DNA of 10,812 nucleotides, taken from assembly GCA_023386455.1 (NCBI GenBank), contig JAEWJO010000312.1:1-10812 (forward strand), given 5' to 3'. The stretch comes from Pseudomonadota bacterium (GTDB taxonomy: Bacteria; Myxococcota_A; Polyangia; Haliangiales; Haliangiaceae). The stretch's first letter is position 1, and every line of letters starts with the position of its first letter. The notes under the pieces were generated by a model that worked only from the letters and a program-made list of their open reading frames with translations, had not been told where the DNA came from and made no database searches. Position numbers and translations under genes: made by a program. Shown in pieces: positions 1-6,977 of the stretch.

Positions 1-42
1 CCGCCCCCCCCCCCGCCCCGCCCCCCCGTCGTGGGGGGGGGG
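1..42. repeat. Low-complexity C-tract/G-tract fold-back at window edge
   Basis: The first 28 bases are almost pure C with three single G interruptions, followed after a short GTCGT spacer by a run of ten G (33-42). The C7 block at 21-27 and the G run can pair perfectly, so the edge is a fold-back of homopolymers. I see no coding signal in it. It is either a genuine G/C slippage tract or, more likely, a sequencing or assembly artefact at a contig end. Confidence 0.75.
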
Positions 43-76
43 CCCTCGGCGTATGTGGGCGCCGTCAAAGGACCCT

Positions 77-89
77 CCGACACTGTCGG
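77..89. promoter_or_regulatory. Palindrome upstream of the efflux operon (candidate operator)
   Basis: CCGACA-C-TGTCGG is a perfect 6-bp inverted repeat with a one-base centre. It lies 82 bp before the adaptor start in a leader with no other recognisable feature. Its outer half-site (TCCGA ... TCGG) resembles the palindrome before the MarR-type gene at 4465-4480, but the spacing differs by one base. The operator role is inferred from position and symmetry. No convincing -35/-10 pair was found here. Confidence 0.3.
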
Positions 90-171
90 GATCGCATACA
101 GCCGATCGCCTCCTAACCAGGCGTTCCTCCAATGGAGCGAGTGGCAGGAACCGTGCATCGTACGCGGCGCG

Positions 172-1227
172 ATGCGTGGTTATGCGTTGATCCTCCTGGC
201 GGCGATCGGTTGCAAGAAGTCTGCGGACAGCGGCTCGGGGTCCGCAAAGCCCCCGCCGACGCCCCCCGTCAAGGTGACGTCGGTCGTCGCTGCCGAGGCG
301 CCGACTCCCGAGGTCCTGGTCGTCACCGGCCTCGTCAAGGCGGACAACCGCTCCGATGTCACCGCCGACACCCAGGGCAAGGTCATCAACGTGATGATCG
401 AGCGCGGCCAGCGCGTGAAGATGGGCCAGCCGGTCGTCCAGCTCGACGTCCGCAGCGCGGCCCTCGGCGCGAAGGAAGCGGCGGCGAACCTCGCCGCGGC
501 GCGCGCGCAGAAGCAGCTCGCCGATCAGGAGTGCGAGCGTACGAAGTCGCTGCTCGAGAAGGGCGCGATCACGAAGTCCGAGTACGACCGCCAGATGGCG
601 CAGTGCACGGCCGCTCTCGAGCAGGTCTCGGCAGTGCAGGCGCGCACCGAGATGATGTCGAAGTCGGTCTCGGACGGCCTCGTCCGCGCGCCGTTCGAGG
701 GCATCGTCTCCGAGAAGATGGTGTCGCCCGGCGAGTGGGTGGCACCCGGCAAGCCGCTGTTCACGCTCGTCGACGACGACCCGATGAAGGTCGAGCTGTC
801 GGTGTCCGAGGTCGCGGTCCCGCTCGTCAAGAACAGCGCCCGCGTCGACCTCTACTCGGTCGCACTGAAGGACAAGGTCGTCGGCGCCCCCGTGACGCGG
901 CTCGGCGCCGAGATCGGTCGCACGCGCTCGTTGATCGTCGAGGCGACGATCGACAAGGACAGCGGCCTCGTGCCGGGCATGTTCGTCGAGGCGCACGTCA
1001 AGACCGGCGAGAAGAACCGCATCGTGCTGCCGAAGACGGCGGTCAAGAAGGCCAAGCAGGCGCACGTGTTCGTGATCAACAAGGGCGAGCTCGAGGATCA
1101 CATCGTCTCGCTCGGTCCACAGCCGGACCCCGATCACGTGTCGATCGAATACGGAATCAAGAAGGGTGACAAGGTCGTCTCGGTCGTGACCGACAAGATG
1201 GCCGATGGCACCCCGGTGGTGGAGTAA
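172..1227 (+). CDS. RND efflux periplasmic adaptor lipoprotein (HlyD/MFP family)
   Basis: Membrane fusion protein that would bridge the RND permease encoded next to it and an outer-membrane channel. From the ATG at 172 it is 351 residues. A short hydrophobic N-terminus ends in AIGC, with Cys14 as probable lipidation site, which is why this start is preferred over the GTG at 31; the extension would bury the signal peptide. Domains in order: first lipoyl half about 60-92 (QGKVINVMIERGQRVKMGQP), charged alpha-hairpin about 97-165, second lipoyl half about 173-201 (APFEGIVSEKMVSPGEWV), beta-barrel about 204-285, and a C-terminal membrane-proximal domain. This order and length are standard for the AcrA/MdtA-like family. 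The stop is 3 bp before the permease start, so the two are co-transcribed. Substrate cannot be told from sequence; drug or organic-compound export is the family norm. Confidence 0.93.
   Translation: MRGYALILLAAIGCKKSADSGSGSAKPPPTPPVKVTSVVAAEAPTPEVLVVTGLVKADNRSDVTADTQGKVINVMIERGQRVKMGQPVVQLDVRSAALGAKEAAANLAAARAQKQLADQECERTKSLLEKGAITKSEYDRQMAQCTAALEQVSAVQARTEMMSKSVSDGLVRAPFEGIVSEKMVSPGEWVAPGKPLFTLVDDDPMKVELSVSEVAVPLVKNSARVDLYSVALKDKVVGAPVTRLGAEIGRTRSLIVEATIDKDSGLVPGMFVEAHVKTGEKNRIVLPKTAVKKAKQAHVFVINKGELEDHIVSLGPQPDPDHVSIEYGIKKGDKVVSVVTDKMADGTPVVE
1221..1224 (+). promoter_or_regulatory. Ribosome binding site of the RND permease
   Basis: GGAG sits inside the last codons of the adaptor gene, 6 bases before the ATG at 1231. 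It fixes the permease start and implies coupled translation of the pair. Confidence 0.6.
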
Positions 1228-1230
1228 TCC

Positions 1231-4200
1231 ATGCAGTGGTTAGCCAACATCAGCGTCAGACGACCGATCTTCGCGTCGGTCCTGATCATGGTGTTCGTCG
1301 TCGTCGGCGTCGTCGGCTACAAGAGCCTCGGCGTCGACAAGTTCCCCAAGGTCGACTTCCCGATGATCATGATCGTCACGCCGTACCCGGGTGCATCACC
1401 CGGGGCGGTCGAGACGGACGTCAGCCAGAAGATCGAGGAGGCGGTCAACACCGTCAGCGGCCTCGAGACGCTGACGAGCATGTCGACCGAGGGCGTGTCG
1501 CTCGTCATCGCCCAGTTCAGCCTCGAGATCGATCCGGACAAGGCCGCGAACGACATCGATCAGCACATCGCGACGGTGCTCCGCGACCTGCCGCCCGGGC
1601 TGCGCCCGGAGGTCCGCAAGGCGGACCCCGACGCCGCGCCGGTCATCGTGCTCTCGGTCAAGGGCCCGCCCGGCGTGTCGACGCGCGAGCTCACGCGGTT
1701 CGCCGACAAGCAGGTGAAGCAGCGGATCGAGCGCCTGAAGGGCGTCGGTCAGATCGTGATCCTCGGCGGCCAGGACCGCCAGATCAACGTGCTGCTCGAC
1801 CCGATCCGGCTCGCGTCCGCGAACGTCTCGGCACTCGAGGTCCAGCGCGCGATCTCGACCTCCAACGTCAACGTGCCCGGCGGCCAGATCGAGATGGGCC
1901 CGACGAACCGCACGCTGCGCATCGAGGGCCGCGCGCTCGAGGCCCGCCAGATCGGCGACATCGTCGTCCGCCAGCAGGGCGATCACGCGATCCGCGTCCG
2001 CGACCTCGCCGACATCGAGGACTCCGAGGAAGAGGCCGAGACGGCGGCGAGCCGCAACGGTATCCCCGCGATCGCGCTCTCGGTCCGCAAACAGACCGGC
2101 ACCAACACCGTCGCCGTCGTCGACGCGGTCAAGACCGCGGTCGCCGAGCTGCAGACGAACCTGGCGTCCGGCTACTCGGTCGACATCGTCCGCGACAACT
2201 CGATCCAGATCCGGACGTCGGCATCGCAGGTGCTCGAGCACCTCGTGATCGGCGCGCTCCTCGCGGCGCTCGTCGTGCTGCTGTTCCTCGGCAGCCTGCG
2301 CTCGACGATCATCGCGGCGATCGCGATCCCGGTCTCGATCATCTCGACGTTCGGTCTGATGATGATCGCCGGGTTCACGCTCAACATGATGACGCTGCTC
2401 GCGCTCGCGCTGGCGGTCGGCATCGTGATCGACGACGCGATCGTCGTCCTCGAGAACATCTATCGCTTCATCGACGAGAAGCGGATGAAGCCGTTCCCCG
2501 CCGCGATCCACGCGACGAAGGAGATCGGCCTCGCCGTCCTCGCGACGACGCTGTCCCTCATGGCCGTGTTCCTCCCGGTCGCGTTCATGAGCGGCATCGT
2601 CGGCAAGTTCCTCTACAGCTTCGGCCTCACGATGGCGTTCGCGATCGCGATCTCGATGATCGTCGCGTTCACGCTGACGCCGCTGATGGCCGCGCGCCTG
2701 TTGCCGCCGCCTCCGCCGGAGGGCGAGCACCGCCGCCGGTCGTGGCTCGAGCGCGGCAGCGACTTCGTCTATCGCCCGATCGCACGGCTCTACAGTGGTG
2801 TGCTCGCGTTCTGCCTGCGCCACCGCTGGATCGTCGGTGTCTCGATCATCGCGTCGTTCGCGATGGCGGTCCCGATGTGCAAGAAGGTCGGCGGCGACTT
2901 CCTGCCGCCGAACGACGAGGCGCAGTTCGAGATCTACGTGCAGATGCCCGAGGGCACCTCGCTCGAGGCGACGACGCTGTTCACCGAGCGGCTCGCGCGC
3001 AAGACCCGCATGCTGCCCGAGGTCGACTCGACGCTCGTCACGGTCGCCGGCGGCGACCAGCGCCAGTCGAACGTCGCGAACGTGTACGCCCACATGACCG
3101 ACCCGGCGACGCGCAGGCGTAACCAGGCCGACGTCATGGAGGATGTCCGCAAGCACATCCTCGCGGACGTGCCGAAGGAGATCCGCGTCGCCGTCCAGCA
3201 GGTCAACGACTTCTCCATCGGCGGCCAGAACGCGATCGTCTCGTACGTCATCTCCGGCCCCGACCTCGACAAGCTGACCGTCTACGGCAACCGCGTGCTC
3301 GACGCGATGAGGAAGGTCCCCGGCGTCGTCGACCTCGACTCGAGCCTGCTCGACCCCGTCGAGGAGACGAGCCTCAAGCCCGACCTCGACCGCGCGGCGA
3401 TGCTCGGCGTCGACCCGGCGAACATCACGATGACGCTGTCGGTCCTCGTCGGTGGCGCCGAGGCCTCGACGTTCGAGGACCGCGGCGACCAGTACCCGGT
3501 GTTCCTGCGCGCCGCCGAGCGGTTCCGCGATAACCCCGAGGCGCTCGCGCTGATCGGCGTCCCGTCGGCCACGCTCGGCACGGTCCCGCTCGCCGACGTG
3601 GTCCGTCGCGACATCTCGACCGCGACGTCGAAGATCACCCGGCAGAGCCGCGAGCGCGCCGTGACGATCACGATGAACGTGTCGCCCGGCTTCAACGAAT
3701 CGGCCATCGTCGCGGAGCTCGAGAAGAACGTCAAGGCGCTCGACTTGCCGCCCGGCTACTCGGCCGAGCCGTTCGGCCGCAGCAAGGAGATGGCGAAGAT
3801 GGCGAAGGCGTTCATGTTCGCCATCGGGCTCGCCGTCATCTTCATGTACCTCGTGCTCGCGGCGCAGTTCGAGTCGCTGCTCTATCCGTTCATCATCATG
3901 CTGTCGCTGCCGCTGACCGTACCGTTCGCGGTGCTGTCGCTGCTCCTCACCGGAGGCAGCCTCAACATCTTCTCGATGCTCGGCATCATCGTGCTGTTCG
4001 CGATGGTGAAGAAGAACGCGATCCTTCAGGTCGACCACGCGAACGGTCTGCGCCGGCAGGGTCTGCCGCGCACCGAGGCGGTCCTCGCGGCCAGCCGCGA
4101 CCGCCTGCGGCCGATCCTGATGACGACGTTCGCGTTCGTCGCCGGCATGGTGCCGCTGATCACCAGCCAGGGTATCGGCTCGGGCTTCAGCAAGGCGATG

Positions 4201-4392
4201 GCCTCGGTTGTCGTCGGCGGACAGACGCTGTCACTGCTGCTGACTCTGGTCGCAGTGCCCGTGATCTACACGTGGTTCGACGACCTCGCCGGGTTCATGA
4301 AGCGCAAGTTCCGGCGCAGCGTGCCGGTCGATCGCGGCGCGGAGGAAGTCGGCGTGGTCGATATTCACGCCGTCTCGAAGACGCGCGACTGA
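1231..4392 (+). CDS. RND efflux inner-membrane permease (HAE1/AcrB-type)
   Basis: Proton-driven inner-membrane pump of a tripartite efflux system, 1053 residues, the usual length for HAE1 transporters. The N-terminus (NISVRRPIFASVLIMVFVVV) is the classical RND start with TM1 at about 12-31. TM2-TM6 fall at about 334-490, TM7 near 531-550, TM8-TM12 at about 857-1015, with two large periplasmic loops between, giving the duplicated RND fold. Proton-relay residues are present: Asp401-Asp402 in GIVIDDAIVVLEN (AcrB D407/D408) and Lys928 in VKKNAIL (AcrB K940). The pump therefore looks functional. It follows the adaptor at 3 bp with an embedded ribosome site. No TolC-type gene follows, so the channel must lie outside the window. 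A heavy-metal (CzcA) role is less likely because the TM4 motif is of the drug type. Substrate unknown. Confidence 0.95.
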   Translation: MQWLANISVRRPIFASVLIMVFVVVGVVGYKSLGVDKFPKVDFPMIMIVTPYPGASPGAVETDVSQKIEEAVNTVSGLETLTSMSTEGVSLVIAQFSLEIDPDKAANDIDQHIATVLRDLPPGLRPEVRKADPDAAPVIVLSVKGPPGVSTRELTRFADKQVKQRIERLKGVGQIVILGGQDRQINVLLDPIRLASANVSALEVQRAISTSNVNVPGGQIEMGPTNRTLRIEGRALEARQIGDIVVRQQGDHAIRVRDLADIEDSEEEAETAASRNGIPAIALSVRKQTGTNTVAVVDAVKTAVAELQTNLASGYSVDIVRDNSIQIRTSASQVLEHLVIGALLAALVVLLFLGSLRSTIIAAIAIPVSIISTFGLMMIAGFTLNMMTLLALALAVGIVIDDAIVVLENIYRFIDEKRMKPFPAAIHATKEIGLAVLATTLSLMAVFLPVAFMSGIVGKFLYSFGLTMAFAIAISMIVAFTLTPLMAARLLPPPPPEGEHRRRSWLERGSDFVYRPIARLYSGVLAFCLRHRWIVGVSIIASFAMAVPMCKKVGGDFLPPNDEAQFEIYVQMPEGTSLEATTLFTERLARKTRMLPEVDSTLVTVAGGDQRQSNVANVYAHMTDPATRRRNQADVMEDVRKHILADVPKEIRVAVQQVNDFSIGGQNAIVSYVISGPDLDKLTVYGNRVLDAMRKVPGVVDLDSSLLDPVEETSLKPDLDRAAMLGVDPANITMTLSVLVGGAEASTFEDRGDQYPVFLRAAERFRDNPEALALIGVPSATLGTVPLADVVRRDISTATSKITRQSRERAVTITMNVSPGFNESAIVAELEKNVKALDLPPGYSAEPFGRSKEMAKMAKAFMFAIGLAVIFMYLVLAAQFESLLYPFIIMLSLPLTVPFAVLSLLLTGGSLNIFSMLGIIVLFAMVKKNAILQVDHANGLRRQGLPRTEAVLAASRDRLRPILMTTFAFVAGMVPLITSQGIGSGFSKAMASVVVGGQTLSLLLTLVAVPVIYTWFDDLAGFMKRKFRRSVPVDRGAEEVGVVDIHAVSKTRD

Positions 4393-4408
4393 CGAGCGCG
4401 CGCAAGTG

Positions 4409-4442
4409 GTGAGCGCTCGTACAGGCGCTCACGCTCCGGAGC
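4409..4442 (+). terminator. Hairpins after the permease stop, possible terminator
   Basis: Seventeen bases after the permease stop lies GTGAGCGC, 8 bases, GCGCTCAC, a perfect 8-bp inverted repeat (4409-4416 with 4425-4432). It is followed at once by the 10-bp palindrome GCTCCGGAGC (4433-4442). Only a weak T-rich patch (ATTTG) follows, so this is not a textbook intrinsic terminator. Position between two co-directional units supports a termination or mRNA-end role. Confidence 0.4.
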
Positions 4443-4463
4443 GAGATTTGCGAACGATCAGGG

Positions 4464-4492
4464 TTCCGATCGAGATCGGACTCTGGTATCAC
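4464..4492 (+). promoter_or_regulatory. Candidate promoter with palindromic operator before the MarR-type gene
   Basis: TCCGATC-GA-GATCGGA (4465-4480) is a perfect palindrome with 7-bp arms. A weak sigma-70-like pair can be drawn over it: TTCCGA at 4464-4469 and TATCAC at 4487-4492, with 17 bases between. A dimeric repressor bound here would cover the -35 and spacer, the usual layout for MarR autoregulation. The palindrome is plain in the sequence; promoter and regulator assignment are inference. Confidence 0.35.
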
Positions 4493-4524
4493 GCGAATCC
4501 CTCAAGCCGATCGTGCTCGTGATC

Positions 4525-5016
4525 ATGACGAAGACGACTCGAACAACCCGATCTGGCCGAGACCTTCGCACCCTGCTTCACGTTCCGCAGCACGATTTGC
4601 AGGCGCAGGTGACGAGTCGGTTGGAGCGTCTGGGCTTTCCGACGCTGCGCGCCGCGCACGTTCAGCTCCTCAGTGCGATTGGCCCCGAAGGCTGTCGCCT
4701 CGCGGATCTGGTCGCGGCGGTGTCTCTGCCCAAGCAAACCGTCGGTGATCTCATCGACGATCTCGAGACCATGCGCATGGTCGAGCGGTTTCCCGACCCC
4801 GACCACGGCGTCATCAAGCGCGTCCGCCTCGGCCCGAAGGGCAAGGTGTGGGCCGCCGAGGTGAAGCGCGTCGCCGCGGCGACCGAGGCTCGCTGGGCGA
4901 GCCGCATGGGTACCAAGAAGATGAAGTCGCTGCGCGCGCTCCTCGAGGAGCTCGCGTCGACCGTCGAGCAGCGTCCGTCGACCACGCGCGCCAACGGCGC
5001 TCGCCGTCGCGGCTAA
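4525..5016 (+). CDS. MarR-family winged-helix transcriptional regulator
   Basis: DNA-binding protein of 163 residues from the ATG at 4525; an in-frame GTG at 4513 would add four residues and neither has a clear ribosome site. The winged helix spans about 42-107. Helices lead to a recognition helix around LPKQTVGDLIDDLETMRMVE (68-87), followed by a wing with the family-typical DPDHGVIKRVRLGPKGK (91-107). Helical flanks (13-35 and 109-148) would form the dimer interface. A basic tail (ANGARRRG) ends the protein. MarR proteins commonly repress adjacent efflux genes and release on binding a small aromatic compound. Its place just downstream of the RND operon, with its own palindrome-bearing leader, fits a local efflux regulator. 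Its ligand and true targets are unknown. Confidence 0.82.
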   Translation: MTKTTRTTRSGRDLRTLLHVPQHDLQAQVTSRLERLGFPTLRAAHVQLLSAIGPEGCRLADLVAAVSLPKQTVGDLIDDLETMRMVERFPDPDHGVIKRVRLGPKGKVWAAEVKRVAAATEARWASRMGTKKMKSLRALLEELASTVEQRPSTTRANGARRRG

Positions 5017-5020
5017 CGTC

Positions 5021-5070
5021 TGTTACCCGGACGGGTAGTCTGGTACCCGGACGGTCCGTGGGTCGGACCG
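5021..5070. repeat. Short direct repeats and hairpins between convergent genes
   Basis: TACCCGGACGG occurs at 5024-5034 and 5044-5054, exactly 20 bp apart; the match extends to 14 bases with one mismatch. The first copy also forms TACCC-GGAC-GGGTA. The second runs into CGGTCCG-TGGGT-CGGACCG (5052-5070), a perfect 7-bp stem. The region lies between the stop codons of the MarR-type gene (+) and the DUF481 gene (-), so a bidirectional terminator is the simplest reading, although there is no T-tract. Confidence 0.45.
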
Positions 5071-5079
5071 CCCGCGGCG

Positions 5080-6009
5080 CTACTTCTGCTTCGGCCCGAC
5101 GAACGTGTAGATGAACGTCGCCTTCATCACCGTGTCGAACGGCGAGGCCTCGGGAACGAAGCCCATCGCCAGGTTCTTCACTGCGAGCGGGCTCGGCCGG
5201 CGGTCGTACCTGAGCTCGATCGACGACTGAAACGCCAGGTTCTTACCGATCTTCGCCGAGATCGCGATCTTGCCGTTCACGCGGGTGTCCTGGAACGCGC
5301 TGCCGCTGACGACGTTGCCGTCGTCGTCCTGCGTCGTCAGGTCCTCGTGGTTGAGGTTCGTCAGGACCTCGAGCGAGGCGTCGAGGTCGGCACCCTCGGT
5401 CATCGCGGCGTGGTGGCCCATGAAGGCGCGTGCCGAGTGGATCGAGTTCGCCGGGCCGGCGACCGTGTCCTCGTACGAGAAGTCGTAGCCGATCTCGCCC
5501 ACGGTGTTCGAGTGCTCGGTCTTGTGCAGGCTGCGGCTGTAGCCGGCCTGACCGCCGAGGACCATCTGCTTGCCCGCGGGGATGTCGCGGCTCGCGAGCA
5601 CCGCGACGAACAGCGAGTTCAGCTCGGTGAGGTAGCGGTCGTAGCGCAGCTTGCCCGCGAGGGTCTCGGCCGTGACCGTGTCGATGGTCGTGATCTCGTT
5701 CTGGTTGTCGATCGTGCCGTTGCCGTTCTGATCGAGCAGGGCGCGCAGGCCCGACTTCGCGTAGGTCGCGCTGCCTTCGAGCTGCAGGCGGTTGTCGCCG
5801 GTCTTGCGTGATGCCTTGATGCCGCCGGTCGCGGTCAGCGACTCGGAGTTGCCGGTGGTGAACACGACGCCGGCCTCGGCTGTCGCGTTCCACTCGACCT
5901 CCTTGACGTCCTTGACGTCTTCCTTCTTGCCGTATTCGAACTTCGGATCGGCAGCCGCGAGGCCAGGGGCCACGAGGGCTGCCATCAGGACGATGAACGT
6001 ACGCCGCAT
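5080..6009 (-). CDS. DUF481-family outer-membrane beta-barrel protein
   Basis: Predicted outer-membrane protein of 309 residues resembling the DUF481 family (YdiY, 'salt-induced outer membrane protein'). A Sec signal peptide ends near Ala19-Ala20 (LVAPGLAAA). The mature part opens with a family-like segment (WNATAEAGVVFTTGNSES, 40-57) and continues as alternating amphipathic strands, ending with strands around 246-267 (VNGKIAISAKIGKNLAFQSS) and 295-304. Unusual is an acidic loop at 93-105, DQNGNGTIDNQNE, which resembles a dockerin/EF-hand calcium loop although position 12 is Asn. A second acidic turn (DDDGN) lies at 228-232. These are probably exposed loops. It begins 13 bp after the FHA-protein stop and is probably the last gene of that operon. 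Molecular function of DUF481 proteins is not established. Confidence 0.8.
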   Translation of the reverse strand: MRRTFIVLMAALVAPGLAAADPKFEYGKKEDVKDVKEVEWNATAEAGVVFTTGNSESLTATGGIKASRKTGDNRLQLEGSATYAKSGLRALLDQNGNGTIDNQNEITTIDTVTAETLAGKLRYDRYLTELNSLFVAVLASRDIPAGKQMVLGGQAGYSRSLHKTEHSNTVGEIGYDFSYEDTVAGPANSIHSARAFMGHHAAMTEGADLDASLEVLTNLNHEDLTTQDDDGNVVSGSAFQDTRVNGKIAISAKIGKNLAFQSSIELRYDRRPSPLAVKNLAMGFVPEASPFDTVMKATFIYTFVGPKQK

Positions 6010-6022
6010 GGCGCCGACGTTA

Positions 6023-6913
6023 TCAGTCGGACTTCGGAATTGCTCGCAGGCGATACCCGAAGCGGTGGCGAGACTCGATCAGATCACCGATCTCCGCCTT
6101 CATCAGTGCCCGTCGGACGCGTCTCACGAGCTGCTTCACGTGATTCTCGCTCGGCTCGCGCGTGTCCCACGAGAGGTCGGCGATCAGCTCCGAGCTGCGG
6201 ACGAACCCGCGCACGAGCTCGGGCTGGTGCGACTCGGACGCCATACGCTTGATCATGAGCTGCATCAGCTCGAACTGCGTGGTCGTCAGCTGGACCTGCT
6301 TGCCGTCGACCTCGACGAGGCCGCCGCCGCCGCCCGTTGGCTCGTGGAGCCGGAACCGCATCGTCGGCAGGCCGACGTCGGTGTGCTCGTCCTCCTCGAA
6401 GTCGCCTCCGCCCGCGAGCGAGCCGGCTCGCGGACCGGTCGAGGCGAGCGGCGGCTTGATCGTCGTCGTCACCGTGCGGCTGGCGCGCGGTGGCGGCAGC
6501 TTGTCGATGTCCTCGGTCAGGTAGAACGCGATGTGACCGAACCGGATCCGGTCACCGGCCTGGACCGGCGTCGTCGCCTCGACGAGCTTGTCCTCGACAT
6601 AGGTTCCGTTTGCCGATCCGGCATCGCGGATCGTCCAGTGCGAGCCATCGAACGTCAGCTCCGCGTGGAGACGCGAGACGCTCGGTTCGAGGACCGCGAT
6701 GCCACGATCGTCGACCTGACGGCCGATCTTCGAGCTCGCGTCGAGTTGATGCGGCCGACCCCAGATGTCGATCAGCGCGGCGACCGTCGGCGTCTGAACG
6801 CGCGACAGGACCTGCTCCTGGCTGATCTTGATCGGGCTCGACAGCTCGTCGCGACACTCTTCGCAGAGGACGCCGACCTCTGCCGGCCGCGTAGAACAAA
6901 CCGGGCACCTCAC
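6023..6913 (-). CDS. Zinc-ribbon / FHA / winged-helix transcriptional regulator
   Basis: Cytoplasmic regulator of 296 residues with three visible parts. An N-terminal zinc ribbon carries CPVC at 3-6 and CEEC at 17-20. An FHA domain spans about 45-132 with the full phosphothreonine-binding set: Gly64-Arg65, Ser80 and His83 (PSVSRLHAEL), and Asn102-Gly103-Thr104 (SANGTYV). After a Thr-rich and acidic linker (TVTTTIKPP near 148-155, EEDEHTD near 173-179) comes an OmpR/PhoB-type winged helix at about 197-291, with probable recognition helix ENHVKQLVRRVRRAL (256-270) and wing ESRHRFGYRL (280-289). The start is GTG at 6913; it places the first zinc cysteine at residue 3 and no later start keeps the ribbon. 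FHA domains read Ser/Thr-kinase signals, so DNA binding may be controlled by phosphorylation of itself or a partner. No receiver domain is present. Targets are unknown. Confidence 0.82.
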   Translation of the reverse strand: MRCPVCSTRPAEVGVLCEECRDELSSPIKISQEQVLSRVQTPTVAALIDIWGRPHQLDASSKIGRQVDDRGIAVLEPSVSRLHAELTFDGSHWTIRDAGSANGTYVEDKLVEATTPVQAGDRIRFGHIAFYLTEDIDKLPPPRASRTVTTTIKPPLASTGPRAGSLAGGGDFEEDEHTDVGLPTMRFRLHEPTGGGGGLVEVDGKQVQLTTTQFELMQLMIKRMASESHQPELVRGFVRSSELIADLSWDTREPSENHVKQLVRRVRRALMKAEIGDLIESRHRFGYRLRAIPKSD

Positions 6914-6914
6914 T

Positions 6915-6960
6915 GCCAGTTAGCCTACCACTACCCCAGCGGTACCGCGGAGTGACTGGC
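6915..6960. other. Nested palindromes between the M23 and FHA genes
   Basis: GCGGTACCGC (6939-6948) is a perfect 10-bp palindrome. It is enclosed by a distant 6-bp pair, GCCAGT at 6915-6920 and ACTGGC at 6955-6960. Together they occupy most of the 64-bp gap between the M23 stop and the FHA-protein start. This could be an internal operator, an attenuating hairpin or chance in GC-rich DNA. Confidence 0.25.
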
Positions 6961-6977
6961 GCCATTCAGACATTTGC

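Noticed and set aside
31..171. N-terminal extension of the adaptor from GTG 31
   Set aside because: It starts in the homopolymer tract and would bury the lipoprotein signal (Cys14 from ATG 172) 47 residues into the protein.
1236..3122. 628-codon plus-strand frame inside the permease
   Set aside because: Arg/Asp/Pro-rich shadow of the permease frame; the permease has full family motifs.
1396..4038. 880-codon open frame on the minus strand opposite the RND permease
   Set aside because: Composition is almost only Arg, Asp, Glu, Leu, Val and His with no domain pattern, and it mirrors the GC-rich third positions of a clearly real RND gene.
5792..6955. 387-codon plus-strand frame over the DUF481 and FHA genes
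   Set aside because: It spans two well-supported opposite-strand genes and has no recognisable domain; a high-GC shadow.
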